From Rhodospirillaceae bacterium (GTDB lineage: Bacteria; Pseudomonadota; Alphaproteobacteria; GCA-2731375): 64,000 nt of DNA. The stretch covers positions 393,349-457,348 of the forward strand of contig JABIWH010000050.1 of NCBI GenBank assembly GCA_018701215.1. The letters run 5' to 3'. Position numbers and translations under genes: made by a program. Under the pieces are notes generated by a model. It saw only the letters and a list, made by a program, of their open reading frames with translations, ran no database searches and was not told the origin of the DNA. Positions 16,909-25,203 of this stretch are shown in pieces (the first letter of the stretch is position 1; each line of letters opens with the position of its first letter).

Positions 16909-17103
16909 ATGCACGATAAATCACAAATCGAAGCAGCCGCCCGTAATCTGGTCCGCCGGTTCGGGGAAGACGCATCGCATCAGGCCGACATCCGCATTGC
17001 CGAGCTGGAACAGCATGGTGAGGCAGATAGCCTCGAATTTTGGCACTTCGTGCGTGATGCGGTGCAATGCCTGTTGCGCGGCCATGGCTCTACCAAGCAC
17101 TAA
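16909..17103 (+). CDS. Small protein of unknown function under a probable FNR promoter
   Basis: A 64-residue protein without a recognised domain. It is predicted all-helical from composition: an Ala/Arg/Glu-rich helix (residues about 4-35) and a second helix with FWHFVRDAVQCLL; it has one cysteine and no membrane segment. The strongest reason to regard it as real is its promoter: an FNR box and -10 element placed correctly upstream. Ribosome site is weak (GGTGCGACC region). It precedes the carboxyltransferase gene by 50 bases. The overlapping frame starting at 16898 has poorer composition. Confidence 0.65.
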   Translation: MHDKSQIEAAARNLVRRFGEDASHQADIRIAELEQHGEADSLEFWHFVRDAVQCLLRGHGSTKH

Positions 17104-17153
17104 TCCATAAGAAAACCGGCTATACTGGCCCCAGGTAAACCTTGGGAGTAGTC

Positions 17154-18713
17154 ATGGACTGGCAGGATGAATTAGACGAGTTGCGGCGGCGCGAGGCGCT
17201 GGCGCAAAAATTGGGCGGCGAAGACAAGATTGAACGCCAGCACAACGGCGGCCGCCTGACGGTGCGGGAGCGGATCAACGAGATCCTCGACCCCGGCAGC
17301 TTTCAAGAAATCGGCGGTCTGGCCGGCGCCTACAGCTATGACGATGAAGGCAATCTGACCTCCCATTCCCCAACCAACTGCGTCATGGGGCGGGGCATGG
17401 TCGACGGCCGGGCGGTGGTTATTTCCGGCGACGACTTCACCGTGCGCGGCGGCTCGGCCGATGCAACGATCAAGGAAAAGGCTCAATACCCCGAAGTCAT
17501 GGCGAATGAATTGCGCTTGCCGATTATTCGGCTGATCGAGGGATCGGGCGGCGGCGGTTCGGTGAAAACCATTGAAACCAAGGGACGCGCCAATCTGCCG
17601 GGCGGCTATGGCAGTTCTTCCGGCTTCAACCTGCTAGCAGAGAACATGGCCACGGTGCCCGTGGTGGGCCTCGGCCTGGGCTCGGTGGCGGGCCTGGGCG
17701 CGGCCCGCCTGGCCGCCAGCCACTATTCCGTGCTGGTCAAGGATATCGGTGCCATGTTCGTGGCCGGTCCGCCGGTGGTGAAACACATCGGCGAGGATCT
17801 GGATAAACAAGAGCTGGGCGGTCACGCCATTCAAACCGCGGCGGGCGGCGTTGATCATGCCGCTGAAAGCGAAGAAGACGCCTTTGAATGCGCCCGCCGG
17901 TTTCTCTCCTACCTCCCCCCCTCGATCCATCAGTTGCCGCCGCGCGGCGAACAGGTAGATGATGTGAACCGCCAGGACGAAAAGCTGGACAGCATCGTTC
18001 CGAAGAACACGCGCAAGGTCTACCGTATGCGCAAGATTATTGATGCACTCGTGGATCAGGACTCGTTCTTCGAGATGGGCAAGATGTTTGGCCGCTCCAT
18101 CATTACCGGGCTGGCACGCCTTGACGGTTGGCCGGTGATGCTGATGGCTTCGGACCCGCATTTCTATGGCGGTGCCTGGACGTCGGATGCTTGTGATAAA
18201 ATCATCCGTTTCGTGGATATGGCCGAGACTTTTCATTTACCCGTGATCTATCTCGCCGATTGTCCCGGCTTTTTGGTCGGCGGCGAGGCGGAACGCACGG
18301 GCACGATCCGCCATGGCGTTCGTGCCATGACCGCGATCAACCAATCCACCGTGCCCTGGTGCACCATCCTGGTGCGCAATTCATTCGGCGTTGCCGGCGG
18401 CGCCCATCGTCCCGTGGGCCGTTACTCCGTACGCTATGCCTGGTATACGGCGCGTTGGGGATCCTTGCCCCTGGAAGGTGGGATCGAGGCCGCCTATCGC
18501 GCCGACCTTGATACCGCCGACGACCCGGAAGCCAAATTGCAGGAGATCGAGGAACGCCTGAACCGCCTGCGCTCTCCGTACCGCACGGCGGAGGTATTCT
18601 GGATCGAGGATATTATCGAGCCCCATCGGACACGGCCGCTGCTATGCGATTTCGCCAATCTGGCGGCACCCTTGCGCACGCCGGGTCCGGTCAGTTTCGG
18701 CATGCGGCCCTAA
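17154..18713 (+). CDS. Acyl-CoA carboxylase carboxyltransferase (beta) subunit, second copy
   Basis: A 519-residue carboxyltransferase of the same superfamily as the gene at 5991-7568 but clearly divergent from it. Family blocks include GGRLTVRERINEILDPGSF, DDFTVRGGSAD, RLIEGSGGGGSV and the C-terminal LADCPGFLVGGEAE and GSLPLEGGIEAAY. ATG 17154 has GGGAG 6 bases upstream; an upstream TTG (17142) is less likely. No biotin carboxylase gene is adjacent. Substrate is uncertain (propionyl, methylcrotonyl, geranyl or similar). It may be cotranscribed with the FNR-box gene 50 bases upstream. Confidence 0.88.
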   Translation: MDWQDELDELRRREALAQKLGGEDKIERQHNGGRLTVRERINEILDPGSFQEIGGLAGAYSYDDEGNLTSHSPTNCVMGRGMVDGRAVVISGDDFTVRGGSADATIKEKAQYPEVMANELRLPIIRLIEGSGGGGSVKTIETKGRANLPGGYGSSSGFNLLAENMATVPVVGLGLGSVAGLGAARLAASHYSVLVKDIGAMFVAGPPVVKHIGEDLDKQELGGHAIQTAAGGVDHAAESEEDAFECARRFLSYLPPSIHQLPPRGEQVDDVNRQDEKLDSIVPKNTRKVYRMRKIIDALVDQDSFFEMGKMFGRSIITGLARLDGWPVMLMASDPHFYGGAWTSDACDKIIRFVDMAETFHLPVIYLADCPGFLVGGEAERTGTIRHGVRAMTAINQSTVPWCTILVRNSFGVAGGAHRPVGRYSVRYAWYTARWGSLPLEGGIEAAYRADLDTADDPEAKLQEIEERLNRLRSPYRTAEVFWIEDIIEPHRTRPLLCDFANLAAPLRTPGPVSFGMRP

Positions 18714-18728
18714 TCTTGCGCTCACGCT

Positions 18729-18746
18729 GGTGCGCTTGCGCGCACC
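18729..18746. terminator. GC-rich hairpin between convergent genes
   Basis: GGTGCGC and GCGCACC form a perfect 7-bp stem with a TTGC loop, 15 bases after the carboxyltransferase stop and before the convergent DUF547 gene. It could slow or end transcription from either side, but there is no T-run, so a factor-independent terminator is not certain. Confidence 0.4.
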
Positions 18747-18790
18747 GCTCCGCGAGGGCGGCGCAGGGGCGCCGGGCCGCCGTCGCGGCC

Positions 18791-19654
18791 TCAATCCGCC
18801 CCATTTAGGCGCCAATCATAGGTGGCGCTGTCCAGGCGGCCATGTTCGGCCAGTTGTGCATCGAGCGCGGGCTTGGCGTATCGGCGCAGATGCGTCAGAA
18901 CGCCGGCCTCGTCACCGCCGAAGTCGGCGATGAACCAATCATAGATGCTGGAGACGACCAGTTCTCCAGCTTCAAACCGCGCGCCTCTGGCATGGTTGAT
19001 GAAGGCCCGCGCGGCAGCATCCAAGCGGGCGTCCATGTCGCCCGCCGTATAAGCCCTGGCTGCCAAATTTGGACAGCCGAGGGAGGCGCAGTTAAGGGCA
19101 TAGTGGATGCGCGGGTCGTCCCACAGAGGCCGCAGAATGCGGTGCTCGATATCATTCAGGCTGACCGCCTCGCCCTCGATCCGCAACAGCTTCTTGTCCC
19201 AGGGGCCAAAGCTGAAGAAACCTGGCGATATGTTGATGTCCATGATGGTCGCGACAGGATAGTGCGCCAACACCACCTTGATGGTCGTGGCATTGTAAAG
19301 ATTGATCCAATAGGCCAGTTGCTGGCCGCGGTTGTAAGCACTGATTGGCAGAGCGGCCAGTCCGGCCACCATACCATCCAGGGCCGTATTATCCGCGTCC
19401 GTGACCGCGCCATAGCGGAACAAGCTGATGCCATTGGCTGAGGCCGCCAAATAGCGTTGCAACAGGCCATCCCAAACAGTGAAATCGATTTCGGCGGAAT
19501 TATTCGGATCAGCCGCCTGCCAACGGGGCCATGGATCAGCGCTGGGTGCGGCCAAGGCCTGGAACGAGCGGAACCCAGATGGCACCGCCAGCCAAATGAC
19601 GGCTGCCAGGGCGAGCATTAGGCCGAGACCCACGCGATAGCCACGCCGTTTCAT
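18791..19654 (-). CDS. DUF547 domain protein, probably exported
   Basis: A 287-residue protein with an N-terminal signal or anchor (basic MKRRGYR, then a hydrophobic stretch to ALAA around residue 36) followed by the DUF547 domain. Family hallmarks are LAYWINLYNA, SLNDIEHRILR and HYALNCASLGCPNL. The fold is related to papain-like hydrolases but no activity is proven. The start at 19654 lies just after the transporter stop and has AGAGGGG upstream; a longer frame overlapping the transporter is rejected. Confidence 0.88.
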   Translation of the reverse strand: MKRRGYRVGLGLMLALAAVIWLAVPSGFRSFQALAAPSADPWPRWQAADPNNSAEIDFTVWDGLLQRYLAASANGISLFRYGAVTDADNTALDGMVAGLAALPISAYNRGQQLAYWINLYNATTIKVVLAHYPVATIMDINISPGFFSFGPWDKKLLRIEGEAVSLNDIEHRILRPLWDDPRIHYALNCASLGCPNLAARAYTAGDMDARLDAAARAFINHARGARFEAGELVVSSIYDWFIADFGGDEAGVLTHLRRYAKPALDAQLAEHGRLDSATYDWRLNGAD

Positions 19655-19659
19655 GCACT

Positions 19660-20577
19660 CTACCCCTCTTGGCCGCTCTCCGCTCTCGTCCGCTGCCGCG
19701 CCCGGGCTTCGCGGTGCGCGATATAGGTGGCCGAGGTTACGATAATGCCGCCACCCACCCAGGTCCAAAGATCAGGCTCTTCACCAAAAACATAAAAGCC
19801 CAGCAGCGTGGCCCAAACCAATTGCAGGAACGTAATTGGCTGCAACGCCGTGATCTCGGCGCAGCGAAAGGCCTGGGTCATGGTCAAATGCCCCAATGTA
19901 GCCAGCCCGGCAAGACCAAACAGCCAGATCATCTCTTCAACAGTTGGTGAGCGCCAGACGTACAAAGCAGGCGGCAGCAGGGTCAAGGTGACGAAGATAG
20001 CCATCACCGCGACGATCGTGCCGTTATGTTCGGTCTCCGTCAGCTTCTTGGATATCAGCAGCGAGGCGGCAAACAAAGGTGCGGCACAAAGCTGCGCGAC
20101 GGCGCCCAGTTCAATAACCTGGACACCGGGGCGCAGGATCACCAAAGTGCCGGCAAAGCCGATGACCACGGCGCTGATACGCCGCACATACAGCTTTTCG
20201 CCCAGGAACAGCGCCGCGCCGATGGTGGCGAAAATAGGCGCGGTGAAGCCCAGGGCGGTGACCTCTGCGACCGGGATATGGGCCATGGCGTAGAACCACA
20301 ACATGACGCCTATGGCATGCAGCACACCACGGGCGGCGTGCAGACCATAGCGCCGGGTCCGGCTGCGGTAGTTCCTGATTTCGCGAAGAATGATCGGCGA
20401 TAGGAAAATCAAGGCGATGGCATAGCGCAGAAACGCCAATTGCACCGGGTGCATGCTGCTGCCCAGATGACGCACGGCGCCGGTGACAATGACAAAGATC
20501 AATCCTGTCAGGAACATCCAGGCAATACCTTTGGCATTGCCGCTGCTGGCGGCAAGAAACGCGCTTAACCTGGCCAT
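19660..20577 (-). CDS. EamA/DMT-family transporter
   Basis: A 305-residue inner-membrane protein with about ten hydrophobic helices arranged as two EamA repeats; the first ends near residue 145 (GTLVILRPG) and the second near 285. The family exports metabolites such as amino acids, nucleobases or S-adenosylmethionine-type compounds; the cargo here is unknown. HPVQLAFLRYAIA and ALGFTAPIFATIGAALFLGE are typical of the first repeat. It is followed within 5 bases by the DUF547 gene, suggesting one transcript. Confidence 0.9.
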   Translation of the reverse strand: MARLSAFLAASSGNAKGIAWMFLTGLIFVIVTGAVRHLGSSMHPVQLAFLRYAIALIFLSPIILREIRNYRSRTRRYGLHAARGVLHAIGVMLWFYAMAHIPVAEVTALGFTAPIFATIGAALFLGEKLYVRRISAVVIGFAGTLVILRPGVQVIELGAVAQLCAAPLFAASLLISKKLTETEHNGTIVAVMAIFVTLTLLPPALYVWRSPTVEEMIWLFGLAGLATLGHLTMTQAFRCAEITALQPITFLQLVWATLLGFYVFGEEPDLWTWVGGGIIVTSATYIAHREARARQRTRAESGQEG

Positions 20578-20735
20578 CTGAAGTTAGGTCCCCATGAGTT
20601 CGGAGGCGCACTATGTCACTGATCGGATTTTCCTGCGCGTACCAAGATGGCAACCCAGCCATGCGTCGTACACAAGCGGCAACCCTGATGTATAGTTATG
20701 ATCTGGATTTGATACGAAGATCAGAGGAGACGGCA

Positions 20736-21137
20736 ATGAGCGAGAGTGAAAATTATAAAAAGGGCCGCGAGATCCGGCGGCAATTGATGGGCGATGCCAT
20801 GGTCGAAAACATGGCCTCCAACACCTACAATAATCCGACCATGGAGAAATTTGGCCAATACACCTCCGAGGCCATCTTCGGCATGCTGTGGTCCCGGCCC
20901 GGCCTGGATCTAAAGCTGCGGACATTGATTTGCGTGATCTCGGACACTTGCACCGCGCGCTGGCCGGAGCTGGATATCCATATCCGCATGGCCCTGCGCC
21001 AGGGCTGGACCGAGGATGAAATCGGCGAAGTTCTGCTGCATCTTGGCGGCTATATCGGCGTACCGTCGACCCGCGAAGCCATGATCATCGCCAACGAAAT
21101 ATTCCAGGAAACAGCAGCGGCAGGCGCGGGAGATTGA
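20736..21137 (+). CDS. Carboxymuconolactone decarboxylase-family protein
   Basis: A 133-residue member of the CMD/AhpD superfamily. It shows the all-helical domain with LKLRTLICVISDTCTARWPELDIHIRMALRQGWT and LLHLGGYIGVPSTREAM. The peroxidase-type CxxC is absent: the single Cys region reads DTCTARWP, as in the true gamma-carboxymuconolactone decarboxylase branch. Role probably in aromatic or related ring-cleavage metabolism, or a non-redox homologue. ATG 20736 has AGAGGAGA upstream; a longer frame from 20613 is unlikely. Confidence 0.85.
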   Translation: MSESENYKKGREIRRQLMGDAMVENMASNTYNNPTMEKFGQYTSEAIFGMLWSRPGLDLKLRTLICVISDTCTARWPELDIHIRMALRQGWTEDEIGEVLLHLGGYIGVPSTREAMIIANEIFQETAAAGAGD

Positions 21138-21295
21138 AGCAGGGGAGCTTTAACCCAGCGCCCGCGAAAGCCAACGCATGGGCCTCAAGCCAGGACGCTA
21201 TAGGACGCCAACGCACCGCGCCGATATTGGTGAGGCTTGTGCGCCGCAGGGAACATAGCCGGGACGGCATAGGTGACATTCTTGTTCCAAAGGCA

Positions 21296-21324
21296 TTGAC
21301 AATTAGCAAATGTCTCAAAATAAC
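21296..21324 (+). promoter_or_regulatory. Sigma70-like promoter before the AT-rich glycosyltransferase gene
   Basis: TTGACA at 21296-21301 (perfect -35) and AATAAC at 21319-21324 (4 of 6 to the -10 consensus) are separated by 17 bases and lie 50 bases before the ATG at 21374. The AT-rich block starts here, so chance matches are easier than elsewhere. Confidence 0.45.
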
Positions 21325-21373
21325 ACCAACAACTTGGGGCGAATTTTTAATTTTTTGGCAATAGGAAAAGAAC

Positions 21374-23107
21374 ATGAAACTAAATGTCAATCCTAAGCAT
21401 CGAATATTTTTGCAGCCGAAAGATAGTGCAAAATTTCTATTTAACATTATTCAAAAATATTCTATTGAATTTATTTTGATTTCAATAATTTTAATTGGAT
21501 TTATTCTTAGAGCATCATTTAGCAAAACAGGCCTTCCGTATTTTTATGTAACTGATGCAGTACATACATTTATACCAGCAATAAAAATGTTAAAAACAGG
21601 TGATTTTCACCCCAGAGCATTTAATTACGGATCTTTGAATATTTACCTAAATCTTATCGTTGATTTTCTTCACTACATCTCACTAATGGGAAAGCCAGAA
21701 ACAGCAGAAGCCTTTTTGACCCACATTGACGATCTTATAATTGGCAGCAAATCGATCGGCATTAAAACCCCCTGGCCTTGGCATATCTCTCATCCAAGCT
21801 TCTTACATTGGGGCAGATTATTCACGGCGGTTCTCGGCTGTGGAACTGTTATCGTGACCTATGTTCTGGGCCGGTATCTTTGTAATCGCTGGATCGGGCT
21901 GATGGCGGCGGCATCAATCGCCTTTCTTGGCAGTCATATACAAATGTCAGCCAAGATATTGCCCGATGTTCCAGTCGGTTTGTTTTTCATATCCGCCACA
22001 GCGTTTTCAATCGCCTTTATCCGCAACAATAACAGAGCGTATTTTTTCCTGGCCTTGATTTTTTGTGGTGCGGCGGCGGCGACAAAAATCAATGGCGGGT
22101 TGGTGGTGATCGCGCCAATCATGACATTGGCATATCTCCAATTGCGTCGGGAGGCGTGTGTTCGCCCGTATGATTGGTTCTGGATATTTTTGATCCCGAC
22201 GATCGCGTTTATCGCATTCATGCCCTATTCGGTGATTGATTTTACTGAATTCATGAAAAATTTTGGACGCCATATCAGAATTTATAAGGTCACTTATAGC
22301 GGTGCCAACGCGTTAGAACCTGGTTGGGAAAATTTTGTATTTCAAATTTCATTGTTAAAACAGAGGTTTGGACTACTGCCATTATTGCTAACATTACCCG
22401 GAATTATTTACATACTTAGGAGTCCAATACGGATCGTCGCATTTGCGCCGGCGGTTTTGTATCTATTGTTCCTCGTGGGAGCGAGAACCGGTTTTTACCG
22501 GAACCTCGTTCTGCTTTATCCATTCGTTGCGCTTTTGTCATCATTCGGCGTGTATGTGTTGTACCGCGCACTAAAGAATTGGCAGAACTATGTGCCTCTG
22601 AAATTCAGCGCTTGGAAGCAGCATTTACCACAATTTGCGACAGTGGTTGCGTTACTGGCCATTGTGCCAAACGCCACGTCGGCAATAGATATTGCAGCAA
22701 AACAATACGGCAGACATGATAACCGAACACTAGCCAGCATTGAGCTGGGGGCGCATGCCCGTCAGAAAAAGGTGCCGCAAATCATCATCGCGGCGGAACT
22801 GCGGTTCCATGCGCATGATCTTAAGAGAATTGGCGTGCCTTATCGTGTCGTCAGCATGACCGATATTCAATCCTGCAAAATCCCGCACAAGCGCAGTCTT
22901 TTGGTAGTGCCTGAACGTTTGAAAGTTATTCATTCAAAGAACAAAAAAACGCTCAAAAAAATGGTGACCGGACACGGCCAACTCATGAAGATGCTTAAGA
23001 AGGGTCGAACCATCTCCAAATATAGAGGAGCCACGACATTGATCGATACACTTTTCAAGAATCCGGCGATCGTGATCGTGGATATCAATGTCTCTGCCAT
23101 TTGCTGA
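21374..23107 (+). CDS. GT39-like polytopic membrane glycosyltransferase
   Basis: A 577-residue protein with about ten to eleven hydrophobic helices and a C-terminal soluble part of around 150 residues. The first loop (TGLPYFYVTDAV, with Asp) and following HP-rich stretch resemble ArnT/PMT-type enzymes that use polyprenyl-phosphate sugars; the repeated YPFVAL helix and KINGG motif fit dolichyl-phosphate-mannose-type members. It likely adds a sugar to a lipid or protein on the periplasmic side. The first part of the gene is strikingly AT-rich with many AAA/TTT codons, unlike its neighbours, which suggests transfer. It precedes a GtrA gene. Confidence 0.75.
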   Translation: MKLNVNPKHRIFLQPKDSAKFLFNIIQKYSIEFILISIILIGFILRASFSKTGLPYFYVTDAVHTFIPAIKMLKTGDFHPRAFNYGSLNIYLNLIVDFLHYISLMGKPETAEAFLTHIDDLIIGSKSIGIKTPWPWHISHPSFLHWGRLFTAVLGCGTVIVTYVLGRYLCNRWIGLMAAASIAFLGSHIQMSAKILPDVPVGLFFISATAFSIAFIRNNNRAYFFLALIFCGAAAATKINGGLVVIAPIMTLAYLQLRREACVRPYDWFWIFLIPTIAFIAFMPYSVIDFTEFMKNFGRHIRIYKVTYSGANALEPGWENFVFQISLLKQRFGLLPLLLTLPGIIYILRSPIRIVAFAPAVLYLLFLVGARTGFYRNLVLLYPFVALLSSFGVYVLYRALKNWQNYVPLKFSAWKQHLPQFATVVALLAIVPNATSAIDIAAKQYGRHDNRTLASIELGAHARQKKVPQIIIAAELRFHAHDLKRIGVPYRVVSMTDIQSCKIPHKRSLLVVPERLKVIHSKNKKTLKKMVTGHGQLMKMLKKGRTISKYRGATTLIDTLFKNPAIVIVDINVSAIC

Positions 23108-23236
23108 CAAGACGGCGATCAGGAACGTTCTCTGTTGCCGGTTTACAGTTGAACTCTGCCAGACGATCTGCGCCGGAGCCACAATTCAGCGCCCAGTTCT
23201 TGCCCGAGCTCATATTCGTGGAGTGTAATTCAGGCA

Positions 23237-23650
23237 ATGTCAAAAGCGTGGGACCTTAGAAAACTTAGCGCCATAGCTCGCCAAGAATTCCGTCGCTATT
23301 TCGCCGCCAGCATTTTGGGTTTATCGGTCGATGTCGGGCTTCTAATGCTGCTGACGCAAGCCTTTTCATTGCCGTACCTTTTGGCAAACAGCTTTGCCTT
23401 TTTATCTGGAAGCGCCGTGGTTTATTTGGCATCCGCGCACTGGGCGTTCCAAAAGCGCAGGTTCGGGAACGCCATATTCGAAAGTTTTCTTTTCGTTTTG
23501 ATCGGTGTCGTCGGACTGGCGATAAATGATGCCATGTTGTGGATATCCGTGGAAATTTTGGTTTGGTCTTTGCTACCCGCAAAATTTCTGGCCGCCGGTT
23601 TTAGCTTCCTGACCAACTTTGCACTACGAAAAGTAGTCCTCTTCAATTGA
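23237..23650 (+). CDS. GtrA-family membrane protein
   Basis: A 137-residue protein with four hydrophobic helices. The pattern RRYFAASILGLSVDVGLLMLL at the start, followed by ANSFAFLSGSAVVYLASAHWAF and a C-terminal FLTNFALRKVVLF, matches the GtrA family, which helps move polyprenyl-linked sugars across the inner membrane. Placement 129 bases after a GT39-like enzyme fits a lipid-linked sugar delivery role for that enzyme (inference). The C-terminal RKVVLF end is a family hallmark. It is convergent with the cysteine hydrolase. Confidence 0.88.
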   Translation: MSKAWDLRKLSAIARQEFRRYFAASILGLSVDVGLLMLLTQAFSLPYLLANSFAFLSGSAVVYLASAHWAFQKRRFGNAIFESFLFVLIGVVGLAINDAMLWISVEILVWSLLPAKFLAAGFSFLTNFALRKVVLFN

Positions 23651-23664
23651 ATTTCCGCGACCAA

Positions 23665-24345
23665 TTAGAGCAGGTCGCAATAGCGCTGCCGCAGTTCCGT
23701 GATGATGCCGTCCAGCGGCTCGACATCGGCCATTTTCATATCCATGTCGAAAAGATTGGCGCGATGGGCCGTCAGGCTGCGGTCGCCGACGGCTTCCTCG
23801 GCAATGATGACCCGGAAATTGTGTGAAAAGGCATCGTTAGCAGCCGCGCGGACGCAGCCGGAGGTCGAAATGCCGCAGATCACGATGGTATCGACATCGT
23901 CATAGCGTAGGAAAGCTTCCAGCGGCGTTTGGAAAAAACACGACGCCTTGTTTTTGAAAACAACGACATCCTGCTCTCGCGGCGCGTAGGCATCCGGCCA
24001 TTCATCGGCCCTGGGGTCGCGGCTGTAGATCATGTCGCCGGCGATGCCGAGTTTGTCGTTCCACATGCCACGGCGGATCGGGTGGCTGCGGTCATCGCGG
24101 CGGCTGTAATAGATCGGCAGTTCCATATCGCGAAAGGCCGCGACCAGCCGGGTGATGTTTTCAACCAATTCAGGGTCGCCGTCGCCGCATTGCGGGTACG
24201 CGGGATCGACGAACATATAAGTGGTATCGATATTCAGCAACGCGGCGCGCCTGCCAAAGCCGACCTTTTCGCCAAATTTGCCTTTCGCGTATGTCGCTAG
24301 TTCCTCGGCTGGCAGCAAATCCGCCCATTTATCCAGTTTGCTCAT
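23665..24345 (-). CDS. Isochorismatase-family cysteine hydrolase
   Basis: A 226-residue protein of the isochorismatase/N-carbamoylsarcosine amidase fold. The catalytic triad is visible as Asp40 (ALLNIDTTYMF), Lys133 (VFKNKASCFF) and Cys164 (ISTSGCVRAAANDA), with a likely cis-peptide before the cysteine. It probably hydrolyses an amide or carbamoyl bond. ATG 24345 has GGGGCGAG upstream. It is 17 bases after the enoyl-CoA hydratase stop and probably cotranscribed with phaC-linked genes. Confidence 0.88.
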   Translation of the reverse strand: MSKLDKWADLLPAEELATYAKGKFGEKVGFGRRAALLNIDTTYMFVDPAYPQCGDGDPELVENITRLVAAFRDMELPIYYSRRDDRSHPIRRGMWNDKLGIAGDMIYSRDPRADEWPDAYAPREQDVVVFKNKASCFFQTPLEAFLRYDDVDTIVICGISTSGCVRAAANDAFSHNFRVIIAEEAVGDRSLTAHRANLFDMDMKMADVEPLDGIITELRQRYCDLL

Positions 24346-24362
24346 GATCTCGCCCCTGTCCC

Positions 24363-25169
24363 TTAGCGCCCCGTCCATTTCGGCGGCCGCTTTTCAGCGA
24401 AGGCCCGCGGCCCTTCGAGAGTATCCGCCGAATTCTCGCGGCGGAGGTTGGCGGGATAAGCCGTGTAGTAGGCTTGCGGCAGGGCATGGTCGAGGCCGCG
24501 CATGGTGGCCTCCTTGGTCGCCCGCACCGCCAGCGGCGCGCAACGCAGGATATCCCCGACCCATTCCTCGACCTTCTCGTCGAGTTTTTCGGCGGGGACG
24601 ACCTGGTTGACCAGGCCAAGCTCATAGGCGCGCGCGGCGGTCATATGCCGCCCGGTCAGCATATAGCCCATGGCCGGCTTCAGGCCAATCTGGCGCGGCA
24701 GGCGGTGGACGCCAGCCGAGCCCGCGATCAGGCCGCGCCGCGGCTCGGGCAGGCCGAATTCAGCATGCTCGGCGGCGACGATGATGTCGCAGGCGAGCGC
24801 CTGTTCAAGCCCCCCGCCCAGGGCAAAGCCGTTGACCCGGGCGATGATCGGTTTGGGAAAATGCCAACGTTCGATCAGGCTGGTGCTTTCAGCCGCCATC
24901 TTTTGCCATTGCGCCCGCTGCACCTCGTCCGCATCGCGCTCGCGGGCCCGGTGCTTCAGGTCGGCGCCGGCGCAGAAAGCCCGCGCGCCGGCCCCGGTCA
25001 CGACCGCAAGCCAGATATCATCGTTCGCCTCTACCTCGTCCCAATGCTGGGAAAGCTCCCAGCGAAGCTCCGGATTCAGGGAGTTCATCGCCTCGGGCCG
25101 GTTGAGGGTTATGCGTGCGACGTGATCTTTCACCTCGAAAGTAGAGACGTTCTGGTTTTCGGCGCCCAT
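24363..25169 (-). CDS. Enoyl-CoA hydratase/isomerase family protein
   Basis: A 268-residue crotonase. First oxyanion segment GAGARAFCAGADLKHRARE and second NGFALGGGLEQALACDI are intact. The region LPEPRRGLIAGSAGVHRLPRQIG carries the Glu at the hydratase position. A short insertion rich in Arg/Asp follows the first segment. ATG 25169 has AGGAGG seven bases upstream; the extended frame to 25418 overlaps the neighbouring hydratase and is not real. It forms a tandem with the next crotonase gene but the two are not near-identical. Confidence 0.92.
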   Translation of the reverse strand: MGAENQNVSTFEVKDHVARITLNRPEAMNSLNPELRWELSQHWDEVEANDDIWLAVVTGAGARAFCAGADLKHRARERDADEVQRAQWQKMAAESTSLIERWHFPKPIIARVNGFALGGGLEQALACDIIVAAEHAEFGLPEPRRGLIAGSAGVHRLPRQIGLKPAMGYMLTGRHMTAARAYELGLVNQVVPAEKLDEKVEEWVGDILRCAPLAVRATKEATMRGLDHALPQAYYTAYPANLRRENSADTLEGPRAFAEKRPPKWTGR

Positions 25170-25203
25170 GGGAGTGCCTCCTATGAATGGTTTTACTTTG
25201 CGA

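Noticed and set aside
18729..18790. Repeat or small RNA after the second carboxyltransferase
   Set aside because: The segment is mainly GC-rich low-complexity sequence; only the 7-bp hairpin at its start is worth noting, listed as a possible terminator.
20709..20724. FNR-like dyad TTGAT...ATCAG before the carboxymuconolactone decarboxylase gene
   Set aside because: The half-sites are six bases apart instead of four, so the geometry does not fit FNR binding.
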